A stretch of 64,000 nucleotides of DNA, taken from contig NZ_AYVL01000017.1 of the NCBI RefSeq assembly GCF_000502835.1, forward strand, positions 57,455 to 121,454. Reading direction: 5' to 3'. Source of the DNA: Mesorhizobium sp. LSJC280B00 (lineage in GTDB: Bacteria; Pseudomonadota; Alphaproteobacteria; Rhizobiales; Rhizobiaceae). A program made the position numbers and the translations under genes. Positions 7,161-14,513 of this stretch are shown piece after piece (within the stretch, counting starts at the first letter, position 1; every line of letters begins with the position of its first letter). The notes below the pieces were generated by a model. That model did not search any database, was not told the origin of the DNA, and saw nothing but the letters and a program-made list of their open reading frames with translations.

Positions 7161-8948
7161 GTGAGTAACCATTCCTTGAAGGATTCAGCTTTGAGACCTT
7201 TCCCTCTGACTTCCGCTATTTGGGGAATTCTGTTGATCAGCGGCGTGGTCAACGTGCTTGCGCTGATCTCGCCGCTGTTCATGCTTCAGGTCTACGACCG
7301 CGTTCTGGCAAGTGGCAGCGTATCGACGCTAGTGGGGCTCGTCGTGCTTGCTGCAGGGCTTTATGCGTTCCAATGCCTGCTCGACGTTTTGCGCGCCCGC
7401 GTGCTGCTGCGGATTGGCGAGCGTTTCGATGAACAGTTTTCCGGACGCGTTCACGATGCGATCGTTCGCCTTCCGCTTTTAACGCGCATGCCGGGCGACG
7501 GCTTGCAGCCGCTTCGCGATCTCGACAATATTCGCGGATTCTTAGGTGGAAACGGTCCGACAGCGTTCTTCGATCTGCCATGGATGCTGCTTTATCTTGC
7601 CATTTGCTTCCTCTTTCATTTCTGGATCGGCATGACGGCACTTATCGGGGCGATCGGTCTCACATCTCTGACACTTCTTACCAACACTCTCTCGCAACGG
7701 CCGATACGCGAGACCATTGCCCACGACATGGTACGCAATGGCCTACTGCAAGCAGCGCGTTGCAATGCCGAGGTCGTGCAAGCTCTCGGTCTCGGAAAGC
7801 GGATCGCTGCCCGATGGCACAAGGCCAATGCCGAGTATCTGGCCGCCAACCGGAAAGCTGGGGACGTGGCAGGTGGGCTGGGTGGCATTGCAAAGTCGTT
7901 GCGCGTGCTGCTGCAATCGGCCATTCTTGCCGTCGGCGCGTACCTTGTCATCAGGCAGGAGGCTACGGCCGGGGTCATGATTGCCAGTTCGATCATGATG
8001 GGGCGTGCGCTGGCTCCGGTCGATCTGGCCATTTCAAGCTGGAAACCCTTCCTCATGGCGCGCCAGGGTTGGGCGCGGCTGGAGGACCTCCTGGGAACGG
8101 TTCCTGAAACCGCTTCTGTTATGCCAATGCCTGCACCTGAACGCGAACTCCGCCTCGAAGGCGTGACAATCGTTCCGCCCGGCGAAAGGAAGCCGACCGT
8201 GACCGGCCTTGCGTTTGCCGTTCAGGCGGGAAGCGCACTCGGGATCATCGGTGCATCGGGTTCGGGCAAGTCGACACTCTCGCGCGCCATCGTCGGCGCA
8301 TGGACGCCGGTCGCCGGAAAGGTTCGCATCGACAGCGCAAGCCTCGATCAATGGGACCGGGAAGCGCTAGGCCGTCATATCGGCTATTTGCCGCAAGGTG
8401 TTGAACTGTTCGACGGCACCATTGCCGAAAACATCGCTCGTTTTGAAGATAATCCTGACCCTGAGGCTATTGTCACCGCGGCGAAAGCAGCGGGCACGCA
8501 CGAACTGATCCTCCGATTTGAGCACGGCTACGAAACTCCGATTGGTGAGGCCGGATCGGCACTTTCCGCCGGGCAGCGCCAGCGTATCGGTCTTGCCCGT
8601 GCTCTTTATCGAGACCCTTTCCTTGTTGTGCTGGATGAACCCAATGCCAATCTCGATGCGGAAGGCGAGGCTGCGGTCGTCAAGGCGATCGCCTCCGTGC
8701 GCGGGCGCAAGGGCATTGCGGTTGTCGTCGCCCATCGGCCGAGCGCCATCCGCGCCGTGGATTTTGTGTTGGTCATGGAAGGTGGACGGCAGCGAGCATT
8801 CGGTGCGCGTGATGAAGCGCTTTCCAAAGTCTTGAAGAGGGCAGCGATGGCACCAGGCGCTGGCGTCAAGGCCATCGAGTCTACACAGGATAACGTGGGA
8901 GAGCGCGCTGACATGGAGGATCCCGGTGGCCGGCATTCATCAGAATAA
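7161..8948 (+). CDS. Type I secretion permease/ATPase (PrsD-like)
   Basis: This is the inner-membrane ABC component that recognises C-terminal signals of RTX proteins and powers their export. The 595-aa protein has an N-terminal transmembrane domain (about residues 15-300, starting PLTSAIWGILLISGVVNVLALISP) and an ATPase domain with Walker A GASGSGKST, signature LSAGQRQRIGLARAL, Walker B LVVLDEPNANLD and switch AHRPS. It lacks an N-terminal C39 peptidase, as in PrsD/AprD. The GTG start at 7161 has CGGAG upstream. The membrane-fusion gene overlaps its end by 23 nt. No nod box is seen in front; constitutive or read-through expression is possible. Confidence 0.93.
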   Translation: MSNHSLKDSALRPFPLTSAIWGILLISGVVNVLALISPLFMLQVYDRVLASGSVSTLVGLVVLAAGLYAFQCLLDVLRARVLLRIGERFDEQFSGRVHDAIVRLPLLTRMPGDGLQPLRDLDNIRGFLGGNGPTAFFDLPWMLLYLAICFLFHFWIGMTALIGAIGLTSLTLLTNTLSQRPIRETIAHDMVRNGLLQAARCNAEVVQALGLGKRIAARWHKANAEYLAANRKAGDVAGGLGGIAKSLRVLLQSAILAVGAYLVIRQEATAGVMIASSIMMGRALAPVDLAISSWKPFLMARQGWARLEDLLGTVPETASVMPMPAPERELRLEGVTIVPPGERKPTVTGLAFAVQAGSALGIIGASGSGKSTLSRAIVGAWTPVAGKVRIDSASLDQWDREALGRHIGYLPQGVELFDGTIAENIARFEDNPDPEAIVTAAKAAGTHELILRFEHGYETPIGEAGSALSAGQRQRIGLARALYRDPFLVVLDEPNANLDAEGEAAVVKAIASVRGRKGIAVVVAHRPSAIRAVDFVLVMEGGRQRAFGARDEALSKVLKRAAMAPGAGVKAIESTQDNVGERADMEDPGGRHSSE

Positions 8949-10239
8949 TGACGTTTCCAGCTCCATTCGCCGGCACCTGGTGGCGGGCCTTCTGGCGAGC
9001 GTGATCTTTGTTGGAGGAGCCGGAGCCTGGGCGGCCTTCACGAATCTCTCCGGTGCGGTTGTCGCGTCCGGACACTTTGTCGTCGATTCCTATGTGAAGA
9101 AGGTGCAGCACCCGACCGGCGGGGTGGTGGGAGAAATCCTGGTGAGCGAAGGTGATAAAGTAAAAGCCGGCGACATCCTCATGCGGCTCGACGCCACCCA
9201 GACGCGCGCCACTCTCGCTGTAGTCACCAAGCGGCTCGATGAGCTGGCCGCCAACCTGGCACGACTCGAAGCTGAGCGTGACGATCTGGCGGAGATCGCC
9301 TTCCCGGACTGGCTGCTCGCCCGCAGAGATGTTCCGGACGTAGCTTCGGCAGTACATGGCGAGACGCGGCTGTTCGAATTCCGCAGACAATCCCGCGACG
9401 GAAGGCAGGCGCAGCTAGCGGAACGCATCACTCAATATGAGCACGAGATCGAGGGGCTCAAGGCGCAGGAAATCGCTTGTGAGAAAAGCACCGAGATTCT
9501 CCAAAAGGAAATTGCTGCCCTGAGTGGGCTGCGCGACCAAGGCATTGTCTCGGACCAACGCTTGAACAGCCTGAAGACGCAGGTTGCCACTTTCGGCGGC
9601 GAACGCGGTGAGAAGATTGCACATCAGGCACAGACGGCAGCCCGCATAGCCGAAACGCGCCTGCAGATCCTGCAGATCGATCCGGATTTCAAGACGGAAG
9701 TCGGCCAGGAGCTCAGAGAGGTTCAGGCGCAGGTTGGGGAGTATGTTGAGCGCAAGGTGGCGGCTGAACAGGAACTGCGACGGATCGATATTGTCGCGCC
9801 GCAGTCAGGCGCCATTCAACAACTCGCAGTTCATACGGTCGGAGGAGTGATCACGCCCGCCGATCCGATTATGCTAATCGTGCCGGAAGGCGACGATCTT
9901 GCGCTTGAAGCACGAATCACCCCGAAGGACATCGACCAAATCCAGCTTGGTCACAAGGCCGTGCTGCGGATGTCAGCCTTCAATCTGAGGACCACGCCGG
10001 TATTGAACGGATATGTCAGCCGGATCGCAGCCGATCTGGCGACGGACGAAAAAAACGGCGTCTCGTATTACCTGGTGCGTCTGTCGGTTCCGCATGCGGA
10101 ACTGACGAAGCTCAAGGACCTGACGCTCGTGCCCGGCATGCCGGCCGAAGCGATGATCCAGACGGGCGAGCGTACGGCGCTTTCTTATTTTGTGAAGCCG
10201 CTGTCGGACCAAATCAGTCGCGCATTCCATGAGGAATGA
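8926..10239 (+). CDS. Type I secretion membrane-fusion protein, HlyD family (PrsE-like)
   Basis: This 437-aa periplasmic adaptor links the ABC transporter to an outer-membrane TolC-type channel. It has a short cytoplasmic tail, one membrane anchor (residues about 18-40), a lipoyl-like half (VKKVQHPTGGVVGEILVSEG, then DKVKAGDILMRLD), a long alpha-helical hairpin (about 105-280) and the second lipoyl/beta part (RIDIVAPQSGAIQQLAVHTVGG) ending near the C terminus. GTG 8926 lies inside the transporter gene, so the two are co-translated. No TolC gene is in the window. The adjacent RTX protein is the obvious substrate. Confidence 0.93.
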   Translation: MAGIHQNNDVSSSIRRHLVAGLLASVIFVGGAGAWAAFTNLSGAVVASGHFVVDSYVKKVQHPTGGVVGEILVSEGDKVKAGDILMRLDATQTRATLAVVTKRLDELAANLARLEAERDDLAEIAFPDWLLARRDVPDVASAVHGETRLFEFRRQSRDGRQAQLAERITQYEHEIEGLKAQEIACEKSTEILQKEIAALSGLRDQGIVSDQRLNSLKTQVATFGGERGEKIAHQAQTAARIAETRLQILQIDPDFKTEVGQELREVQAQVGEYVERKVAAEQELRRIDIVAPQSGAIQQLAVHTVGGVITPADPIMLIVPEGDDLALEARITPKDIDQIQLGHKAVLRMSAFNLRTTPVLNGYVSRIAADLATDEKNGVSYYLVRLSVPHAELTKLKDLTLVPGMPAEAMIQTGERTALSYFVKPLSDQISRAFHEE

Positions 10240-10610
10240 AAGTGATCCACAGAAATATTTTGTTGGTATTCTTGTTGGTTGTTACGCATGCATGAAAGTC
10301 ATAACCGTCTGAAAACACAACCATGCGTTCCTCAGTTGGATTGCGCCTCTGACTCAGATACGTGGTTCCGCGGTCATTTTGCCCTTGCAAGTCGCCGCCC
10401 ATTCAGTTCTTGGCCTCGAGCGCATTAAGATACCCATCATCGTACACAAAGGCTGGAAAAGAGTCCGGTGTCTTGAGCGATCCTAGGTCTGGAGACCTAG
10501 GGTGAGCCTGCAAGCACAGGGCCAGGACATGATTGAGCGTCTGCAATATTCGGACAGGTGCATAGAAAGACAGGCAGGCGCCAAAGACGCGCTTTCAACG
10601 CACTAAACCG
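10240..10610. other. Intergenic region between the exporter and the integrase module
   Basis: 371 bp without a convincing gene. It holds a perfect 9-bp-arm palindrome (10482-10501) and a 26-codon frame at 10529-10606 immediately before the HTH gene, which is too short to judge. No nod box or tRNA was found. Confidence 0.5.
10482..10501. promoter_or_regulatory. Perfect palindrome, possible operator
   Basis: CCTAGGTCT and AGACCTAGG are separated by GG, about 110 bp before the HTH gene. There is no T tract, so it is more like a protein-binding site (regulator or recombination factor) than a terminator. Function is inferred from position only. Confidence 0.4.
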
Positions 10611-10898
10611 ATGCTGCGCACCCCGAGCGTCTTGCCGCCCTCGCTCCCGCCGGTAGGAATCAATCGCGAGCAGGCTGCGACGTTCATCGGCGTAAGCTCA
10701 ACGACCTTTGATGAAATGGTCCAGGACGGCCGGATGCCGCAGCCACGAATGCCGAGCAAGGGGCGCATTGTTTGGGACGTCGAGGAACTTGTATTGGCGT
10801 TTCGAAAGCTCCCTCACCGCCAAATCGGAGGAGCACCAAAGCTTGACGAAGATTCGCCGCCACTAGACAATCCTTGGGATCGAAAACCACGAACATGA
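10611..10898 (+). CDS. Small HTH protein, AlpA/excisionase-like, coupled to integrase
   Basis: The 95-residue protein has a short helix-turn-helix in INREQAATFIGVSSTTFDEM (residues about 18-37) followed by VQDGRMPQPRM and a wing-like GRIVWDVEEL, the arrangement of AlpA-type and excisionase-type DNA-binding proteins. Its TGA overlaps the integrase ATG (ATGA at 10895-10898), so the two are translated together. In tripartite Mesorhizobium ICEs each integrase needs a recombination directionality factor; this gene could be one, or a repressor of integrase expression. The role is not shown by the sequence. Confidence 0.7.
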   Translation: MLRTPSVLPPSLPPVGINREQAATFIGVSSTTFDEMVQDGRMPQPRMPSKGRIVWDVEELVLAFRKLPHRQIGGAPKLDEDSPPLDNPWDRKPRT

Positions 10899-12127
10899 CG
10901 GATGAGCCCGTGAAGGTCGCTCTTAAGGGCGTAGTGAAGGACACTGATCGCCACGGCAATGATCGGTACTATTTTCGCGCACCGGGTCGGAAGAAGGTCC
11001 GGCTCCGTGAACCGACCGGCAGCGACGAGTTCCTCGAGGAACTGCGGTGCGCGCGCGCCGAGGTCACTTATGTTCGGCCCGGCACTCTTCCCGAGATTTG
11101 CCGGCGCCTCCCCAAGCCTTCCGAGCCAGCGAAGAAAGGCACGTTGCTGTGGCTTTGCCAGGAGTATTACCGTCGGGGCGGCACGGAAATCACCCAAGAC
11201 ACTATGGCGCGCCGACGAGCAATTCTGGAGCGCGTATGCGAATTACCTCATCCCCTCGAAGGTGACCCGGATCCTCAGTATCCCACCAAGGGATCTCTGC
11301 CATTCGCCGGTATGAAACGGTCTCATGTTAAGGAGATCAGGGACACCAGGCTCGACGCCCTTGGCGCGGCAAACAATATCGTAAAAGCCATCAGCGCGAT
11401 GTTTGAGTGGGCAAAGGACACAGAGATTCCGGGCGTCGACTCCAATCCCGCCCGCGGCATCAGACGGCTAAAGAGCGGCGACGGCTGGCACCCATGGGAC
11501 GTGTCGGAGATCGTTCAATATGAGAAGCGGCATCCGCTGGGTACCGCAGCCAGACGTGCGCTCTCGATCTTCATGTTTACTGGCCTGCGGTTGTCCGACG
11601 TCGCGATCTTCGGTCGACAGCACATCACGCTCGTCTACAACGAGGAGACCGAGCAGTGGGAGAAGTGGATCAGAATTAAGCCTGGGAAGACCAGTCGTAA
11701 CAAGGATGCGGTGTTGGTGGAGCTCCCGCTTCTGCCCGAACTAGAGGCGGAACTTGAGCACACGCCCTCCGACCAGATGACCTTCCTGGTCAATGAGTAT
11801 GGTCGCCCGTTCTCGGAGAACGGTCTGGGCAACAAGATGCGCCAGTGGTGTGATCAAGCTGAGCTGCCGCACTGCAGTGCTCATGGAATTCGCAAGGCCG
11901 GCGCGACGATCGCCGCTGAGAACGGCGCGACGCACGAGCAGCTGAAGGCGATATATGGGTGGACTACGTACCAGCAGCCCGACCACTACATCAAGAAAGC
12001 GCGTCGCCGGAAGGTAGCGAGAGCGGCGAAATACCTGCTGGTTATCGATCGAAAAGAGAACAAAATTGTCCCACTTTCTGAGGGGGTTGAAAGAGGTGGG
12101 ACAAAAATGGCCAAAAAATCCAATTAA
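10895..12127 (+). CDS. Tyrosine site-specific integrase next to its tRNA target (IntM-like)
   Basis: This phage-type integrase (410 aa) should catalyse ICE integration and excision at the neighbouring tRNA. The C-terminal catalytic domain shows the first arginine in FTGLRLSD, the HxxR box in SAHGIRKAG, the second histidine position in IYGWTT and the nucleophile tyrosine in DHYIKKA. The N-terminal half contains the SAM-like core-binding region (residues about 85-200). ATG 10895 overlaps the upstream stop; an in-frame TTG at 10874 is less likely. The gene ends 21 bp from the tRNA CCA end, the classic integrase-att arrangement. IntM identity is inferred from the tRNA and the symbiosis context. 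Confidence 0.92.
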   Translation: MTDEPVKVALKGVVKDTDRHGNDRYYFRAPGRKKVRLREPTGSDEFLEELRCARAEVTYVRPGTLPEICRRLPKPSEPAKKGTLLWLCQEYYRRGGTEITQDTMARRRAILERVCELPHPLEGDPDPQYPTKGSLPFAGMKRSHVKEIRDTRLDALGAANNIVKAISAMFEWAKDTEIPGVDSNPARGIRRLKSGDGWHPWDVSEIVQYEKRHPLGTAARRALSIFMFTGLRLSDVAIFGRQHITLVYNEETEQWEKWIRIKPGKTSRNKDAVLVELPLLPELEAELEHTPSDQMTFLVNEYGRPFSENGLGNKMRQWCDQAELPHCSAHGIRKAGATIAAENGATHEQLKAIYGWTTYQQPDHYIKKARRRKVARAAKYLLVIDRKENKIVPLSEGVERGGTKMAKKSN

Positions 12128-12148
12128 ATCAACGGCCACAAAAGCCAA

Positions 12149-12185
12149 TGGTGGGCCCGGAGGGACTCGAACCCCCAACCAAGCG
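12149..12185. other. Probable attachment site (attM-type) at the tRNA 3' end
   Basis: The 3' half of the tRNA gene (CCA end through the T arm) faces the integrase. Integrases of this type recombine within such a segment and leave the tRNA intact. The exact core cannot be fixed without the other junction or an empty-site strain. Confidence 0.55.
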
Positions 12186-12224
12186 GTTATGAGCCGCCGG
12201 CTCTAACCATTGAGCTACAGGCCC
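12149..12224 (-). tRNA. tRNA with CAU anticodon (tRNA-Ile2 or elongator Met)
   Basis: 76 nt including encoded CCA. The acceptor stem GGGCCTG/CGGGCCC, D arm AGCTCAATGGTTAGAGC, anticodon CAU at 12189-12191 in loop CTCATAA, and T arm with GGTTCGAGTCC all fold normally. The anticodon arm with following GCTTGGT resembles tRNA-Ile2, the TilS substrate. A fully paired 1-72 (G-C) excludes the initiator. Such genes are often annotated tRNA-Met, the name used for the attM target. Confidence 0.93.
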
Positions 12225-12408
12225 CACGGCGCTGGATTAGTGTTTTTCCCTGAACCGCACAAGGCTTTCCGAGGGCTTTCCGAGCAGGCGTTCCAAGGGG
12301 GCTGGCAGAGATCGCCCAAATCAGCCCATATTGATAACCTATTGCACGTCGCCCATTGGACGCCGGCCAACACTCGGCTGTCTTGGGATCCCAGATCGAG
12401 GAGATTTC

Positions 12409-13119
12409 ATGACCAGACGTATTTTGCCCCTGGCGATTGCCGCCGCAATCGCATTTCCGGCGATCGCGGCCGCCGCCGATTCGCCACCGCCGCCGCGTAT
12501 CGTCGTCACCGGTGAAGGCGAGGCGGCGATAGCACCCGATCTGGCTCTGCTGACGCTCAGCGTCATGCGTGAAGCCAAGACGGCACGTGCAGCGCTCGAT
12601 GCCAATAACGACGCGATGGCCGCAGTGATCGCTGCCATGAAATCGTCCGGCATCAAGGAGCGCGACCTGCAGACCGCGGGCATCCAGATCAATCCGCGCT
12701 ATAACTACACCAACAAGCCCGACGGCAGCCAGGAGGCCGAGCTTGTCGCCTACCAGGTGACCAACACCCTTTCGGTGCGCATCCGCGACATCGACAAGAC
12801 CGGCGACATTCTCGATAAGGCGGTGTCGCTCGGCGTCAACCAGGGCGGCGGCATCTCCTTCTCCAACGACGATCCGGCGGCAGCCGTCACCGAGGCGCGC
12901 AAGAAGGCCGTCGCCAATGCCATGGCCAAGGCCAAGACGCTGGCCGAAGCGGCCGGCGTCGGCATCGGCCGGGTCCTGGAAATCACCGACCAGAATTTCG
13001 CACCACCGCCGATGCCGATCAACGCCAAGGCATTCGATGCCGCCGGTGCGTCGGTCCCGGTGCAAGCCGGCGAAAATTCCTATACCGCACAGGTGACGGT
13101 GACTTTCGAATTGAAATGA
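12409..13119 (+). CDS. SIMPL (DUF541) periplasmic protein
   Basis: This 236-aa exported protein has a clear Sec signal (MTRRILPLAIAAAIAFPAIA, cleavage near AAA-DS) followed by one SIMPL domain: VTGEGEAAIAPDLALLTLSV, KERDLQTAGIQINPRYNY and ending YTAQVTVTFELK. The family is widespread in the periplasm and linked to oxidative or envelope stress, with no fixed biochemical role. ATG 12409 is preceded by GAGGAG. It is the first protein gene on the chromosomal side of the tRNA and is followed by a strong terminator. Confidence 0.88.
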   Translation: MTRRILPLAIAAAIAFPAIAAAADSPPPPRIVVTGEGEAAIAPDLALLTLSVMREAKTARAALDANNDAMAAVIAAMKSSGIKERDLQTAGIQINPRYNYTNKPDGSQEAELVAYQVTNTLSVRIRDIDKTGDILDKAVSLGVNQGGGISFSNDDPAAAVTEARKKAVANAMAKAKTLAEAAGVGIGRVLEITDQNFAPPPMPINAKAFDAAGASVPVQAGENSYTAQVTVTFELK

Positions 13120-13137
13120 TCATCGCTTGCAGCATGA

Positions 13138-13172
13138 AAAACCCCGGAGGATCGATCCTCCAGGGTTTTTTG
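13138..13172. terminator. Bidirectional rho-independent terminator
   Basis: AAAAACCC and GGGTTTTTT flank a CGGAGGAT/ATCCTCCA stem. It ends the SIMPL transcript and may also stop transcription from the opposite strand. Confidence 0.85.
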
Positions 13173-13232
13173 AGCCGCGCTTCCTGGCGGAAAGGCCCGG
13201 CTGCAAGTCAGCCGGCCGCAGGCCCGAAGACC

Positions 13233-13592
13233 TTAGCGATAGATGATCGGACAGCCGCGCTCGTTGGCGAATACGATCACGACGCGGTCGCCATACTGGC
13301 GGCCGGCGACCTTGACCGTGCGGCGGTTGATGTCGATGATGCGGGCGCGGTGCAGGCCCATGCGTTCGGCCTTGTCGATGGCACGCTCCGGCGAACAGGA
13401 CCGGCGCCAGCCGCCATGACGCCGGTGTTCGCGATAGTAACCATCATCTTCGTCGCCGGTATAGACGCCGACGCGCGGATCCTGGTTGTTGCCGAAGCCG
13501 AGATAGATGCTGTCAGCATGAGCGGGGATGGCAGCAAGCGTGCCAAGGCCGACAAGAGCCGAAAGAGCCGCCGTCTTGATGGTGTTGAACAT
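13233..13592 (-). CDS. Small exported protein of unknown function
   Basis: A 119-aa protein with a Sec signal (MFNTIKTAALSALVGLGTLA, cleaved near AHA-DS). The mature part is rich in Gly, Arg and Tyr, with one cysteine pair (SCSPERAIDKAERMGLHRAR and ERGCP). The segment with ERAIDKAERMGLHRAR then IIDINRRTVKVAGR resembles a short family common in Rhizobiales secretomes, for which I know no function. GGAGAGA precedes ATG 13592. The region 13593-13834 shows no gene. Confidence 0.75.
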   Translation of the reverse strand: MFNTIKTAALSALVGLGTLAAIPAHADSIYLGFGNNQDPRVGVYTGDEDDGYYREHRRHGGWRRSCSPERAIDKAERMGLHRARIIDINRRTVKVAGRQYGDRVVIVFANERGCPIIYR

Positions 13593-13834
13593 TGTCTTCT
13601 CTCCTTGTTGAGGGTTTCCACACGTTTTCGTCGAACCGATGGGAGGAGAATGCACCCGTCTGTCTGAATTTTTTGCGAACCGGCCGTTCATCTCCAGTTC
13701 ATGAGGCAGAACCGGAATAGTCTCTCGCTTCTGGAACCGGTGTTATGGACGGCGGTGCTGCATAGGGTGGGCATGGTGGATGGACAACGTCCGTTTTGCC
13801 GTCGGTTCCGGATTCTCGATTTCGCGGTAAAATC

Positions 13835-14290
13835 CTAAGGCTCGTCCGCGAGCATATGGTCGAAATAGTCGTCCGGCTCGGCAAGGTCGGTCTCGCTGGC
13901 GCTGACCCGGCCGCGCATCGAGATGCCGGCCTCGTGCACGGTCTCGTCGCTTCCCGACACCAGCCTGTGCCACCAATAGAGATCGCGGCCCTCGGCCACT
14001 AGCCGGTAAGCGCAGGTCTTGGGCAGCCAGCTGATGGTGCGCACATTCTGCGGCGTCAGCCCGACGCAATCCGGAACACGCGCCAGCCGGTTGGCATAGT
14101 CGGAGCAGCGGCAGCTTCCAGCGTCGAACAGCCGGCAGCCGACGCTGGTCCAGTAGATCTCTCCGGTGTCCTCGTCTTCGAGTTTGGACAGGCAGCATTT
14201 GCCGCAGCCGTCGCAGAGTGATTCCCACTCGGCCGGGGTCATCGCCTCGAGCGTCTTGGTCTTCCAGAACGGCTTTTCCATCGTCGGCAT
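13835..14290 (-). CDS. YcgN/UPF0260 cysteine-cluster protein
   Basis: The 151-aa cytoplasmic protein carries the family cysteine cluster LCDGCGKCCLSKLEDEDTG, then WTSVGCRLFD, CRCSDYANR and VPDCVGLTP, presumably binding Zn or Fe. It is highly conserved in proteobacteria but its activity is unknown. The probable start is MPTMEKPFW at 14290 (second ATG 14281). It is monocistronic and divergent from the OmpA-like gene; the 220 bp between them holds no other gene. Confidence 0.88.
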   Translation of the reverse strand: MPTMEKPFWKTKTLEAMTPAEWESLCDGCGKCCLSKLEDEDTGEIYWTSVGCRLFDAGSCRCSDYANRLARVPDCVGLTPQNVRTISWLPKTCAYRLVAEGRDLYWWHRLVSGSDETVHEAGISMRGRVSASETDLAEPDDYFDHMLADEP

Positions 14291-14513
14291 GTGGCCCTCG
14301 GACGCTTCAAGGTCAAGCACGGCAACCGTGCACCCTCGTCCGAACGATACGCCGGGACAATACGCCGGAACATACGCCAGGACCATACGAATGACATGAA
14401 GTCGCCTTCAAAACGCCGGTCAATCGCCCTGTGCCACGGCTAGAACCTACAAACAGGAACCAAACATGGTTGCTGAAAGTTTGGGCAGGGATGGGACGCC
14501 ACAAGGAGTGTTT

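Larger units (their letters stand above)
1..12151. mobile_element. Arm of a symbiosis ICE ending at a tRNA gene
   Basis: Nodulation genes, insertion-sequence debris, a nod-box gene, a type I exporter and a tyrosine integrase occupy this stretch. It stops at the 3' end of a CAU tRNA gene, after which only housekeeping-type chromosome is seen. Symbiosis ICEs of Mesorhizobium integrate into tRNA 3' ends, and in tripartite forms one of the three integrases (IntM) uses a met-tRNA; the layout here fits that. The left end of the element lies outside the window, so its size and whether it is single-part or tripartite cannot be judged. The boundary is inferred from the tRNA and integrase; no second att copy is visible. 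Confidence 0.75.

Noticed and set aside
12149..12224. Initiator tRNA-fMet
   Set aside because: The first base pair is a G-C match; initiators have an unpaired C1-A72, and the anticodon arm lacks the three G-C pairs of initiators.
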